Of a stretch of 64,000 bases of DNA, positions 27,159 to 35,755 are shown one piece after another (position 1 is the stretch's first letter; every line of letters starts with the position of its first letter). Source of the stretch: Occultella glacieicola. GTDB lineage: Bacteria; Actinomycetota; Actinomycetes; Actinomycetales; Beutenbergiaceae. A program made the position numbers and the translations under genes. The stretch covers positions 248,001-312,000 of the forward strand of contig NZ_SMNA01000005.1 in NCBI RefSeq assembly GCF_004353825.1. The letters are read 5' to 3'. The notes beneath the pieces were generated by a model. It did not search any database, was not told the DNA's origin, and worked only from the letters and a program-made list of their open reading frames with translations.

Positions 27159-27167
27159 TCCTCCATC

Positions 27168-27243
27168 TGGTGGAGCTAGGGGGATTCGAACCCCCGACCT
27201 TCTCATTGCGAACGAGACGCGCTACCAACTGCGCCATAGCCCC
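27168..27243 (-). tRNA. tRNA-Ala (anticodon CGC)
   Basis: The minus strand folds as a cloverleaf: acceptor GGGGCTA paired with TAGCTCC, D arm GCGCAGTTGGTAGCGC, anticodon arm TCTCG-TTCGCAA-TGAGA with CGC at positions 34-36, and T arm GGGGGTTCGAATCCCCC. CCA is encoded (27170-27168). Identity Ala from CGC and the G3:U70 pair in the acceptor stem. Confidence 0.95.
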
Positions 27244-27306
27244 AAGATCGACGTTCAGATTACCACCTCGCGCAGGCCCGTTGCGACGCCGCGGACGTGG
27301 CCGGGA

Positions 27307-28395
27307 TCACTGCCCGGAGGCGCGGCGGCGGGCCAGCACGGCCTGCAGGTTCATCGCCGGAGCGGCGGGTTCTGCCGGTGCGTCGGCCGGGTCGTGCTCC
27401 GTGGCCTCGGCGGTCGCGTCCAGGCTGGTCTCGGACGGCGCGGGCACCTCGGTGTCAGCCTCGTCGGTCGCGCTCGCGGCCGTGGTCTGCTCGTCCGTCT
27501 CGAACGGAGCGACCTCCCGACGGCGCACGGCCGGCTTGAGCGTGTAGGTGGGGGCGGGCACGGGCACCGGGGTCCAGCCCTCACCCTCGGGCAGCTCCGG
27601 ACCGGCACGATGCGCGACCGGCTCCTCCGGCAGCAGGGACGCCGGGTCGACGTCGATGCGCAGGCTGGGCCGGGTGCCGGTGGCCGCGGCCGGGCGGGCC
27701 CGCCGCTCGGTCCGCTCCGTGCGCTCGGTCCGTTCGGGGCCGGGGGTCGTCGAGCCCGTGCCCGGGCGCTCGGCGGCACCGTCCCGGCGGGTTCCCTTGG
27801 AGTGCCGCACGGGGGCCTCGGCGCGGTCGATCGTGCCGACCGGGGCGAACGGGTCACGGGTGTCGCGGGCCACCTCGGCGCGCCAGCGTGCGTCGGCGAC
27901 CGCCGCCCGGGCCGAGGCACGACGGCCGGCGACGACCACGGCGAGCAGGAGCACGGAGGGCACGATCGCGGCGGCGACCGGCAGCGACGCGACGGCGAAC
28001 AGGGTCCAGGTCACGGCGGTGGCACCGAGCAGCAGCAGGGTCAGGGCGAGCCGACGGCGGGCGGCCGCGGCCCGGCGGCTCGCGGCGGCGGCGCGTGCGG
28101 CCCGGGAGGCGGCGGCACGGCGGGCATCGGCAGCGGCGAGCCGGTCGCCGCGGGCCACGGGCGTGTGCATGGGTGCCTCCGGTTGTTCGATCCGCGGGTG
28201 GACGTATCCGCGGTTACTGCGCTCGGCCTTGGGCTCGGGCGGGTCGCCCGCCCTCGCCACCACTCGGAGGTCCTCGGAGAACCGGTCCTCGACCCGGGAG
28301 TCGAGAACCACCTGCCGGGACCGGATCACGGACGGCAGCAGGAAGGCGAAGAACATGACGAGGATCGCCGTCACCGCATAGCCGCCGAAACTCAC
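27307..28395 (-). CDS. GlpR/SepX-like divisome membrane protein
   Basis: 362 residues. An N-terminal membrane helix (GYAVTAILVMFFAFLLPSVI, residues 5-24) is followed by a cytoplasmic VLDSRVEDRFSEDLRVVAR segment, an Ala/Arg-rich helical region, two hydrophobic segments (about 115-155) and a long acidic, disordered, Pro/Glu-rich tail ending NLQAVLARRRASGQ. The place next to rimJ and glp matches Rv0996 of Mycobacterium tuberculosis, GlpR of Corynebacterium and SepX of Streptomyces, membrane partners of Glp in FtsZ-ring assembly. Assignment rests on layout and synteny more than on residue identity. Confidence 0.72.
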   Translation of the reverse strand: MSFGGYAVTAILVMFFAFLLPSVIRSRQVVLDSRVEDRFSEDLRVVARAGDPPEPKAERSNRGYVHPRIEQPEAPMHTPVARGDRLAAADARRAAASRAARAAAASRRAAAARRRLALTLLLLGATAVTWTLFAVASLPVAAAIVPSVLLLAVVVAGRRASARAAVADARWRAEVARDTRDPFAPVGTIDRAEAPVRHSKGTRRDGAAERPGTGSTTPGPERTERTERTERRARPAAATGTRPSLRIDVDPASLLPEEPVAHRAGPELPEGEGWTPVPVPAPTYTLKPAVRRREVAPFETDEQTTAASATDEADTEVPAPSETSLDATAEATEHDPADAPAEPAAPAMNLQAVLARRRASGQ

Positions 28396-28458
28396 ATCCC
28401 GACGGTAGAACGCGCAGGTCCCGCTACTGCCGACCGGCCCCGGCGTGTCGGGCGAAGA

Positions 28459-29022
28459 TCAGGGCAGGCGCGCCGTCAGACCGCCCCGAGCCTCCTCGAC
28501 CGTCAGCGCGAACGTGCGGTGGTCCGCCCACGTCCCGTTGATGTGCAGGTAGCGCTCCCGGATGCCCTCGTCCCGGAATCCGAGCTTGGCGACGACCCGC
28601 AGGCTCGCCGCGTTCTCCGGCCGGATGTTGATCTCCACGCGGTGCAGCCCGAGCTCGAGGAAGCAGTAGTCGGTCGCGAGGGCCACACAGACGGGCACGA
28701 TCCCACGGCCGGCCATCTCCTCGGCGATCCAGTAGCCGATGGTCGCCGATTGCAACGAGCCCCGGGTCACCGACGAGACCGTCAGCTGCCCGACCATCCG
28801 CCGGTCCACCTCGATCACGGCGGCGTAGCCCTCACCGCGCCGGGCTGCCCGGTTCTGGCCCCGCACGTACTGGGCGAAGGTGGGCCGGAACGCGTTCGCC
28901 TCCGGTGAGGTCGCCTCCCAGGGCCGCAGCCAGCCGGCGTTGCGCATCCTCAGGTCGTCCCAGGCGACCCGGTCGCGCAACCGCAGCGGGCGCAGCCGGA
29001 TGCCACCGTGGACGAGGTCCAT
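28459..29022 (-). CDS. rimJ: RimJ/RimL-type GNAT N-acetyltransferase
   Basis: 187 residues. GNAT fold: IRLRPLRLRDRVAWDDLRM at the start, IGYWIAEEMAGRGIVPVCVAL with the acetyl-CoA pyrophosphate loop (residues around 93-113), and LHRVEINIRPENAASLRVVAKLGF (central motif RPENAASLRVVAKLGF). Family members acetylate protein N-termini or small amines. The start overlaps the glp stop by one base, in the conserved glp-rimJ-glpR order. The target is unknown. Confidence 0.88.
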   Translation of the reverse strand: MDLVHGGIRLRPLRLRDRVAWDDLRMRNAGWLRPWEATSPEANAFRPTFAQYVRGQNRAARRGEGYAAVIEVDRRMVGQLTVSSVTRGSLQSATIGYWIAEEMAGRGIVPVCVALATDYCFLELGLHRVEINIRPENAASLRVVAKLGFRDEGIRERYLHINGTWADHRTFALTVEEARGGLTARLP

Positions 29023-30236
29023 CAACTCTCCAGGACCAGGCAGTGCAGTTCGTCGTCGACGCCGACGGCCGTGGTGTCCTCGGCGACCACCGCGAGCGCG
29101 TTCGCCCGCGCCATCGCGGTCAGCAGCAGCCCACCCGGCGGGCCGACAGGGGTGGCCCGGTAGCCGTGGTCCGGGGATCCCACGAGGGTCACCGGCACGA
29201 ACTGGCGCCGACCCCTCGGCGACGTCCACGCCGTCGTCATCCGCGCCGACACGGTGGGCCGGTAGAACTCGGCGTGGCCGGCCATCGCCAGCAACGCGGG
29301 CCGTACGAACACCTCGTAGGCGACCTGCGCACTGACCGGGTCCCCGGGCAGGCACAGGATCGGAGTCTCCTCCCCCACCACTCCGACGCCGAACTGTCGC
29401 CCGGGTGTGATCGCGACGTTGTCGAAGCGGACGGTGCCCAGCGGGCTGAGGACCTCCTTGACGGTGTCGTTCGCGCCGTAGCTGAGTCCGCCGGTGGTGA
29501 TGATCAGGTCCGCGCGGACGAGCTGGTCCTCGAGCGTCTCCCGCAGCGCACCCCGCTCGTCCGGCACCGCGGCGACGCGGAACGTGGTCCCACCGGCGTC
29601 CTGGACGGCGGTGGCGAGGGCATGCCCGTTGGCGTCGAACACCTGACCCTCGGTGGCGCGGCGGCCCGGCTCGACGAGTTCGTCGCCGACCGAGATCAGC
29701 ACCACCCGCGGCCGCGGGTGCACCGGTACCCGGGAGCGGCCGAGCGCGGCCAGCAGGGCGATCTGCCGGGCACCGACGCGCACCCCCGAGGCCAGCGCGA
29801 TCTCGGTCTCGCGCAGGTCCTCGCCGGCGCGGCGGATGTTGTCGCCGACGGCGCAGGTCGCCGTGATCGTCACGGAGGCGGTCCCGGAGTCGGTCGCGTC
29901 GAGCGGCACCACGCAGTCCGCCTCGGCCGGTACCGGGGCACCGGAGGCGATCCGCACGCAGGCGTGCGCGACGAGCCGGGTCGGGTCGGTGTGCCCGGCC
30001 CGGACCTCGTCCAGCACGCGCAGCACGACCGGCCGGTCCGGGGCGGCGCCGTCGATGTCGGCGAACCGGACCGCGTACCCGTCGAGGGCGGCCAGGTCGC
30101 GCCGGGGCAGGTCCGCGGGTGCGGTCACGTCGGCCGCGAGGACACACCCGACGGCGTCGTGCAGCACCACCTCGAGCGGCGGCAGCGGGCGAAGGAGCTC
30201 GAGGACCGCGGCGAGGTGCTCGGAGACCGCCTTCAT
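29022..30236 (-). CDS. glp: Glp, MoeA/gephyrin-like cell-division protein
   Basis: 404 residues from ATG 30236, in line with MoeA proteins; the open frame upstream is Pro/Ala-rich and unlikely to be coding. MoeA domains are visible: DLPRRDLAALDGYAVRFAD (substrate loop), GAPVPAEADCVVPLD, VLISVGDELVEPG and IITTGGLSYGANDTVKEVL. No other molybdenum-cofactor gene is nearby. In Corynebacterium and Streptomyces the MoeA-like protein at this locus, Glp, binds FtsZ and the membrane protein GlpR/SepX, so a division role is more likely than cofactor synthesis. The usual upstream galU is absent. Confidence 0.85.
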   Translation of the reverse strand: MKAVSEHLAAVLELLRPLPPLEVVLHDAVGCVLAADVTAPADLPRRDLAALDGYAVRFADIDGAAPDRPVVLRVLDEVRAGHTDPTRLVAHACVRIASGAPVPAEADCVVPLDATDSGTASVTITATCAVGDNIRRAGEDLRETEIALASGVRVGARQIALLAALGRSRVPVHPRPRVVLISVGDELVEPGRRATEGQVFDANGHALATAVQDAGGTTFRVAAVPDERGALRETLEDQLVRADLIITTGGLSYGANDTVKEVLSPLGTVRFDNVAITPGRQFGVGVVGEETPILCLPGDPVSAQVAYEVFVRPALLAMAGHAEFYRPTVSARMTTAWTSPRGRRQFVPVTLVGSPDHGYRATPVGPPGGLLLTAMARANALAVVAEDTTAVGVDDELHCLVLES

Positions 30237-30418
30237 CTGCGGGGGCCTGGCTGCGCGCGGCCCAGCCGGCACTGGCGGCACTGCCGGCCCTGCCGGGCCC
30301 CGAGGGCCGAGGAGAACGGTGCGACGAACATGAAGGCAGGCTAGTAGATGCCACACCGTGCGCTTCGCCATCAGCGAATCGGTGGCGGAATGTCTGTCCG
30401 CCCTGACAAGGTGGAGGC

Positions 30419-31039
30419 ATGTGGTCAGTGGCGAACACCCTCCCCCGTGATGCTCATCTGGAGATGGAGGACGCCAAGCAGATCATGCGTGACTCCGTGC
30501 GGGCGCACCGCACCGAGCGGTCCGACCGGGAGCGCCGCGAGGCCGCCGAGGCGATCGCCGTGCACGCCGCGGAACTCCTCGAGGACGTGCGCTGCGTCGC
30601 CACCTACGCCGCCCGCCGGACCGAGCCGGACACGGCCCCGTTGCTGGAGACCCTCGACCGGGCCGGGATCTCGATCCTGCTGCCGATGCTCGGGCCGGGC
30701 CTCAGCCGGGACTGGGCGCGGTACCGGCCCGGTGACCCCCTGGAGGTCCGGGCACCCGGTCGGCCGCCCGACCCCGAGGGCCCAGGTCTCGGCGCCGAGG
30801 CCCTGGCCGAGGCGGACCTCATCCTCACCCCCGCGCTGAGCGTGGACGCCGCCGGTAACCGTCTCGGTCAGGGCGGCGGGTGGTACGACCGCGCGCTCGC
30901 GCACGCCCGCCCGGACGCCCGGGTGATCGCGATCCTGTTCGACGACGAGGTCTCCACCGAACCGCTGCCGGTCGCCCCGCATGACCGCAGGGTCGACGGC
31001 GTGCTGACGCCACGGGGGATCGTCCGCGCCACCCGCTGA
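30419..31039 (+). CDS. 5-formyltetrahydrofolate cyclo-ligase
   Basis: Up to 206 residues (an in-frame ATG at 30464 is an alternative). The family motif GQGGGWYDRALAHARP and the preceding ILTPALSVDAAGNRLG are present, as is the N-terminal RDSVRAHRTERSDRERREAA helix. The enzyme turns 5-formyl-THF into 5,10-methenyl-THF with ATP. Divergent from glp across 182 bp, as in Mycobacterium tuberculosis (Rv0992c beside galU-moeA1). It ends 16 bp from the convergent acylase gene. Confidence 0.9.
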   Translation: MWSVANTLPRDAHLEMEDAKQIMRDSVRAHRTERSDRERREAAEAIAVHAAELLEDVRCVATYAARRTEPDTAPLLETLDRAGISILLPMLGPGLSRDWARYRPGDPLEVRAPGRPPDPEGPGLGAEALAEADLILTPALSVDAAGNRLGQGGGWYDRALAHARPDARVIAILFDDEVSTEPLPVAPHDRRVDGVLTPRGIVRATR

Positions 31040-31055
31040 GCGCGGGTGACCCCGG

Positions 31056-33767
31056 TCAGCCCGGCGGGGCGAGGGTCAGGGTCCGGTCCTCGGACTCCTC
31101 GACGGCGGCCCGGGTGAAGGCCCACGGGTAGGGCTCACCCGACGCCCACCGGTCGAACTGGTCGTCGTAGTTGCCGGACGTCGGGTGCCCGGAGCTGCCC
31201 AGGAAGTTCTGCCACGTGGAGGCGTCCCGGTCGGCGAGGTCGACGACCATTCGCATGGACGGCCCGGAGGTCACCGACAGGTCCGGGTAGCCACCGGCCC
31301 AGGCGCTCGCGTCCCAACTGGTCGCGTTCACCGATGAGCTGCCGCCGCCGATCGCGAAGGGATCGGGGTTGAAGTAGTTCGAGACCACACCGGGTACCCC
31401 GTCGCCGCCGAGCAGGGCGTGCGTGGGCGCGATCTGATGGGACCGGCCCCACCGCCAGTCCGCGGGATCCTTGCCCTGCGAGACGGTCAGCTGGGCCCGG
31501 GCGTCCACGAGGGCGAGCCCGAGGATCTCGTCGCGCTGCTCGACCACGGTCAGGGTGGCCCGGTCGTCCCACCATGGGCTCGCCTCGTCCTCGAGCAGGT
31601 TCCGGATCACGTCGAGCGAGACGCTGCCGCCGCTCGGCCGCTGAGCCTCGGGCACCTGGTCCCAGAACGTGAGCCGGAGCAGGTTCGTCCACACCGCGGC
31701 GAAGTAGGCGGCGGCGGGCGAGTCGGCGTCGTTGACGCGGTCCCAGTCGTCGAAGAGGTCGACGGCCTCGGCCACGAAGTCGTTCGGGACCCGGATCCGT
31801 TGCAGCACCGGGACGAGCATCTGCGCGTAGGGATTGACCTCGTCGAGCTGGATCCGGGTCATGTCCGCCGCGGTGAACGGCTCGCCGGCCGCGATCTGCT
31901 CGGTGATCAGGTCCCGGATCCGCTGGGCCCGGTAGCCCCGGTCCACATCGGTCGCGAGGTCCGGGGTGTTCCCGGGTGAGGTCACGGCCTGGTTGGCCGT
32001 CACGATGAAACCCTCCGCCGGGTCGACGACCGACGGCATCTGCTCCGGGGCCACGAGGCCCTGCCAGTCGTAGGCCGGGTCCCAGCCCAGACGCGGCCAT
32101 CGCCCGTCCGAGGGCACCACGGCGCCGGGCACGTCGGCACGGATCGGCATCGCACCCGCGGCCTGGTAGCCGATCTGGCCGTCCGCCGTCGCGAACACGA
32201 AACTCTGCGACGGCGAGTCGAAGAGCGCGGCCGCGGCGGCCACGTCGTCGGCGTCCACGGCGCGGTTCATCGCGAACAGGGCGTCCGCCGTCCGACCCGG
32301 GGTCAGCGCCGTCCAGCTCAGCGCGATCGCGTACCCGGACAGGCCGGTCGGCGGGGCTCCGTCGGGCAGCGGGGCGTCCCCGGCGGCGCGGCTGCCGAGG
32401 ATCGCGTCCGAGATGATCGGGCCGTGCGGGGTGGACTGCACCGTGATCGTCACGTCGTCGCCGCCGTTGACCTCGATCACCTCGGTCCGCTCGGTCAGCG
32501 GGAGCCGGTCACCGGCCCGCAGGTACGTGCCGTCGGAGTAGACGCGCTCGAGGAAGAAGTCGCTCGCGTCGGACGTCAGGTTCGTCAGCCCCCAGGCGAG
32601 GTCGGCGTTCTGTCCGATCACCACGCCGGGCAGCCCCGAGAAGCTGAACCCGGCCACGTCGAACGGGCACTGCTCCGAGACGGTGCGGCAGTGCAGGCCG
32701 ACCTGGTACCAGATCCCCGGTGCACCGAGGCCGAGGTGCGGGTCGTTCGCCAGCAGCGGCCGGCCGGACACCGTGTGCTCGCCCGAGACCACCCACGAGT
32801 TCGAGCCCAGGCCCTCACCCGTGCCGAGCAGCGCGGGGATCGCATCCAGGGCGGTTCGCACCGCCTCGCCGGCGTCCGCGGCCAGGGCGGTGGGATACGG
32901 GTCCGAGGCGACCCCGGACCCCGCCTCGGCCCGGTCGGAGTCACCGCCGGTCAGGTCCATGCCCTGGGCCTGCGTCTCCTCCGCCGCGGCAGCCTCCTCC
33001 TGCGCCGTGACCTCGGCCGCGGTGGGCAGGATCGGCAGGTTCCGGGAGCTGTCGTAGGCGGGATAGAGCGCGTCGACCATGTCCAGGTCTCCGACCTGGC
33101 CGAACACGGCGGCTCGTCCGAGCTCGTCACCGTAGTTCGAGAGGAGGTCCCAGGACATCGCCTTCAGCCAGGCCAGCGAGTCGACCGGGTCCCAGGGTTC
33201 GATCGTGCCGACGTCCACGGACATCCCGAGCACGGTGTACTCCAGCCCCAGTTGGCTGGGCTGGCGCGACTCGAGGTAGGCATTCACCCCGTCGGCGTAG
33301 GCGGTCAGGTAGGAACGGCTCGCGGGGTCGAGCAGGTCGAACTCCTGCTCGGCGACCTGGCGCCAGCCGAGCGTCCGGGTCACGGTGTCGGCGGCGAGCG
33401 CCGCGTCGACGGGGCCCACCAGCTCGGACAGCCGCCCGGCCGTGACGTGGCGGCGGTAGTCCATCTCGAAGAACCGGTCCTGGGCGTGCACGTAACCCTG
33501 AGCCATGAACAGGTCCTCGGCGTCGTCCGCGTAGATCTGCGGGATCCCGAGCCGGTCGCGGATGATCTCCACCTCGGCGCTGAGCCCGTCGACCTGCTGG
33601 GTGCCGCTGTGGCTCGGCAGGGGGCGGCGCACGAAGATCACCGTGGTGATCACCCCGGCGACGAGGACCACGACGAGGAAGACGGCCACGGCCAGAGCAA
33701 TGCGTCGAGCAACGGAGATCCCAGCCACGCTCCGAGAGTAGCCGCCGCGGGAGTGCGGGTGAGGCAC
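31056..33767 (-). CDS. Penicillin acylase family (Ntn hydrolase), membrane anchored
   Basis: 903 residues. A membrane anchor (IALAVAVFLVVVLVAGVITT, about 23-42) is followed by the A chain (IIRDRLGIPQIYADDAEDLF, FEMDYRRHVTAGRLSELVG). An acidic spacer ends at GLGSNSWVVSG near residue 320, where Ser is the expected N-terminal nucleophile after self-cleavage, then the B chain (ANDPHLGL, WGLTNLTSDASDFF). These enzymes hydrolyse side-chain amides, including some beta-lactams and acyl-homoserine lactones; the natural substrate here is unknown. Located outside the membrane. Start GTG 33767; GTG 33728 is also possible. Confidence 0.9.
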   Translation of the reverse strand: MPHPHSRGGYSRSVAGISVARRIALAVAVFLVVVLVAGVITTVIFVRRPLPSHSGTQQVDGLSAEVEIIRDRLGIPQIYADDAEDLFMAQGYVHAQDRFFEMDYRRHVTAGRLSELVGPVDAALAADTVTRTLGWRQVAEQEFDLLDPASRSYLTAYADGVNAYLESRQPSQLGLEYTVLGMSVDVGTIEPWDPVDSLAWLKAMSWDLLSNYGDELGRAAVFGQVGDLDMVDALYPAYDSSRNLPILPTAAEVTAQEEAAAAEETQAQGMDLTGGDSDRAEAGSGVASDPYPTALAADAGEAVRTALDAIPALLGTGEGLGSNSWVVSGEHTVSGRPLLANDPHLGLGAPGIWYQVGLHCRTVSEQCPFDVAGFSFSGLPGVVIGQNADLAWGLTNLTSDASDFFLERVYSDGTYLRAGDRLPLTERTEVIEVNGGDDVTITVQSTPHGPIISDAILGSRAAGDAPLPDGAPPTGLSGYAIALSWTALTPGRTADALFAMNRAVDADDVAAAAALFDSPSQSFVFATADGQIGYQAAGAMPIRADVPGAVVPSDGRWPRLGWDPAYDWQGLVAPEQMPSVVDPAEGFIVTANQAVTSPGNTPDLATDVDRGYRAQRIRDLITEQIAAGEPFTAADMTRIQLDEVNPYAQMLVPVLQRIRVPNDFVAEAVDLFDDWDRVNDADSPAAAYFAAVWTNLLRLTFWDQVPEAQRPSGGSVSLDVIRNLLEDEASPWWDDRATLTVVEQRDEILGLALVDARAQLTVSQGKDPADWRWGRSHQIAPTHALLGGDGVPGVVSNYFNPDPFAIGGGSSSVNATSWDASAWAGGYPDLSVTSGPSMRMVVDLADRDASTWQNFLGSSGHPTSGNYDDQFDRWASGEPYPWAFTRAAVEESEDRTLTLAPPG

Positions 33768-33871
33768 CGCATCGCGCTCGCGTGAGAGGTATCGCCGACG
33801 GCGCGTAGAATATGCGATCGGGCCAGCGACGCACGCCGGCCCGATCGCCTGTTGGTTACCCGGAGGACCCT

Positions 33872-34249
33872 GTGCCGACCTACGCCTACGCCTGCCAGAA
33901 CTGCGGCCACGCGTTCGACATCTATCAGTCCTTCAGCGACGACGCGCTCACCGAGTGCCCCAACTGTCACGAGCCACGGCTGCGTAAGGTGTTCTCCCCG
34001 GTCGGCGTGGTCTTCAAGGGTTCGGGCTTCTACCGCACGGACTCGCGCGGGTCCTCCTCCTCCACCACGGGCGCCGGCAAGTCCGAGTCCGGCTCGTCCT
34101 CGAAGCCCGCGTCGTCGGACTCCTCGAGCGGGTCGTCCTCGAGCGGGTCGTCCTCGGGCGGGTCGTCGAACGGCACCTCGTCGAGCGGCTCCTCCTCGAA
34201 GGACTCCTCCAGCAGCGGCAGCAAGTCCCCGGCACCTGCCGCGAAGTAG
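33872..34249 (+). CDS. FmdB-family zinc-ribbon protein with Ser/Gly tail (Ruc-like)
   Basis: 125 residues from GTG 33872, with GGAGG five bases upstream. The N-terminal 60 residues are the FmdB zinc ribbon, PTYAYACQNCGHAFDIYQSF...CPNCHE, with four zinc cysteines. Residues 65-125 are a low-complexity Ser/Gly/Lys tail built of SSSGSS-like units. In Mycobacterium tuberculosis the protein at the same syntenic place, Rv0991c (Ruc), is a redox-regulated unfolded-protein chaperone with a zinc site and disordered tail. A similar role is an inference; the tail here is Ser-rich. Confidence 0.82.
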   Translation: MPTYAYACQNCGHAFDIYQSFSDDALTECPNCHEPRLRKVFSPVGVVFKGSGFYRTDSRGSSSSTTGAGKSESGSSSKPASSDSSSGSSSSGSSSGGSSNGTSSSGSSSKDSSSSGSKSPAPAAK

Positions 34250-34402
34250 CCGTACCCGAGCTGCCGGCGCGGGACCCTCGAGGCCCAGCGCCGTGCTCGG
34301 CCAATCGGTCAACGGTCCACAGGGCCGGTCGGGCGTCGCCTCGTGCACAGGCCCGACGTGGCCCGGGCACACCCCGCACGTGACCTGACTACCGTCGGCG
34401 CG

Positions 34403-35089
34403 ATGAGAGCCGACCGGAGATCCCACCCCGAGCGCCCCGGCTCACGCGCGCGCCGCTGGCGGGCCGTCCTGTGGCGCTACCGGTTCGTGCTCGCCGCCGC
34501 CTGCCTGGGCTGGGCCCTGGTCCTGGTGCTCGCCGACCTGCGCCCACCGGCGGCCGCGACCACTCCGGTGCTCGTGGTCACCGGCACCCTGCCGGCCGGG
34601 TCGGTCCTGACCGAGACGGACGTGGAGGTCCGGCAGGTCCGGGACCCGCCACCGTCGACGGTGTCATTCGAGGAGGCGGTGGGATCGCCGCTCGCGATCG
34701 GAGTCGGCCCCGGCACGCCGGTGGTGCCGACCCTGCTGGTCGGGCCGGGCCTGACCGGGTCGGCTCCGGCCGGGACCGTGGTGCTGCCGATCCGGCTCGC
34801 CGACCCCGCCCTGGCCCAGTTGGTGCGCGTCGGCGACCGGCTGGACCTGTACCTGGCCCCGGTGGACTCCGGTGGGCAGGTGCTCGAGTCCGAACTGATC
34901 ACGGCCGGTGCCCTGATCCTGAGCCGGGTCGACGAACCGGCGGCCGATCCGTCGCTGTTCGGGGCCACCGACCCGGCCGGCGGCCCGACGGGGGTGGTGA
35001 TCGCCGCCGTCGCCGCCTCCGACGCCGCCCGGGTGAGCGGTGCCAGCGCGGTGGCGCCGTTTCGAGCCGTCCTCATCGACGAGGGCTGA
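34403..35089 (+). CDS. SAF-domain protein (CpaB/RcpC-like)
   Basis: About 228 residues from ATG 34403. One membrane segment (RFVLAAACLGWALVLVLADL) precedes a SAF domain (TPVLVVTGTLPAGSVLTETDVEVRQVR, read in blocks) and a second beta-rich domain, VVLPIRLADPALAQLVRVGDRLDLYL. SAF proteins of the CpaB type help pilus assembly, but no tad/pilus genes are in the window and stand-alone copies are common in actinobacteria. Function unknown. The ATG has no strong ribosome-binding site. Confidence 0.7.
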   Translation: MRADRRSHPERPGSRARRWRAVLWRYRFVLAAACLGWALVLVLADLRPPAAATTPVLVVTGTLPAGSVLTETDVEVRQVRDPPPSTVSFEEAVGSPLAIGVGPGTPVVPTLLVGPGLTGSAPAGTVVLPIRLADPALAQLVRVGDRLDLYLAPVDSGGQVLESELITAGALILSRVDEPAADPSLFGATDPAGGPTGVVIAAVAASDAARVSGASAVAPFRAVLIDEG

Positions 35090-35140
35090 GTGCGCTGCGC
35101 CCGCCCGTGGGCCGCCGGACCGCAGGGTGGGGCCGACGCG

Positions 35141-35166
35141 CCCGCACCCCGCGCGACGGGTGCGGG
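35141..35166. terminator. Bidirectional terminator between SAF gene and mscL
   Basis: CCCGCACCC and GGGTGCGGG form a perfect 9-bp stem with an 8-base loop, between convergent genes (51 bp after one stop, 25 bp after the other). No clear T-run, as common in GC-rich actinobacteria. Confidence 0.6.
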
Positions 35167-35190
35167 CTCGCCCCCATCGGCCGGTCGGGA

Positions 35191-35565
35191 TCAGCCCTGG
35201 GTGCCCGAGCGCAGCGAGTCGCGGATCTCACGCAGCAGCGCGATCTCCTCCGCGGCCTCGGCCGCCTCCTCGTCGGCCGGCGTGACGAACCGGGCCTTGA
35301 CGGCCTCGTAGGGCTTGACGATCCCGAAGTAGACGATGAAGGCCAGGATGATGAAGGCCACGAGGGCCGTCAGGAACGGACCGACGGTCGTGAAGCCACC
35401 CGGGGCCCACTCGTCGAAGTTCGGCGCCCCGCCGGCCTTCGCGATGATCTCGAGAATGATGTTCGTGAAGGCCGTGACAACCGCGGCGAACGACGTGGCC
35501 ATGATGAAGGCCACGGCGAGTTCGACCAGGTTGCCCCGCATGATGAAGTCCTTGAAACCGCCCAC
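35191..35565 (-). CDS. mscL: Large-conductance mechanosensitive channel MscL
   Basis: 124 residues from GTG 35565, with GAGGGGA about six bases upstream; the open frame extends further without support. Family motifs: GFKDFIMRGNLVELAVAFIM (N-terminal helix and TM1), then FLTALVAFIILAFIVYFGIV (TM2) and the cytoplasmic helix ALLREIRDSLRS. It opens under membrane tension to release solutes during hypo-osmotic shock. Same glp-region synteny as in mycobacteria. Confidence 0.95.
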   Translation of the reverse strand: MGGFKDFIMRGNLVELAVAFIMATSFAAVVTAFTNIILEIIAKAGGAPNFDEWAPGGFTTVGPFLTALVAFIILAFIVYFGIVKPYEAVKARFVTPADEEAAEAAEEIALLREIRDSLRSGTQG

Positions 35566-35755
35566 GGCAGGTCCCCTCTCTGATTGCTGCGCGGCCGGAC
35601 GAAGCGACGTCATGGCCGCACACTCGGGATGAAGTTGTGTGCGGGACCCACCGTAGCCACTCCGGTCCCTGAAGCCTTGAACGCTCAAAGTCACGGGTCC
35701 GAACGTGTCGGAGGGTCATCGGTACCGAAGTCCGGGCCGGCGCCGGCCGGGCGAC

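Noticed and set aside
25768-27243. Toxin-antitoxin pair beside tRNA-Ala considered as an integrated island
   Set aside because: No integrase, no duplicated tRNA end found within the window, and GC content matches the surroundings.
28459-30438. Single 659-codon frame spanning rimJ and glp
   Set aside because: Only the last 187 codons are rimJ; the rest is a shadow of glp in another frame.
34080-34215. Repetitive TCGTCCTCGAGCGGG-like DNA considered as a repeat element
   Set aside because: It is the coding sequence of the Ser/Gly-rich tail of the FmdB-like protein and stays in frame.
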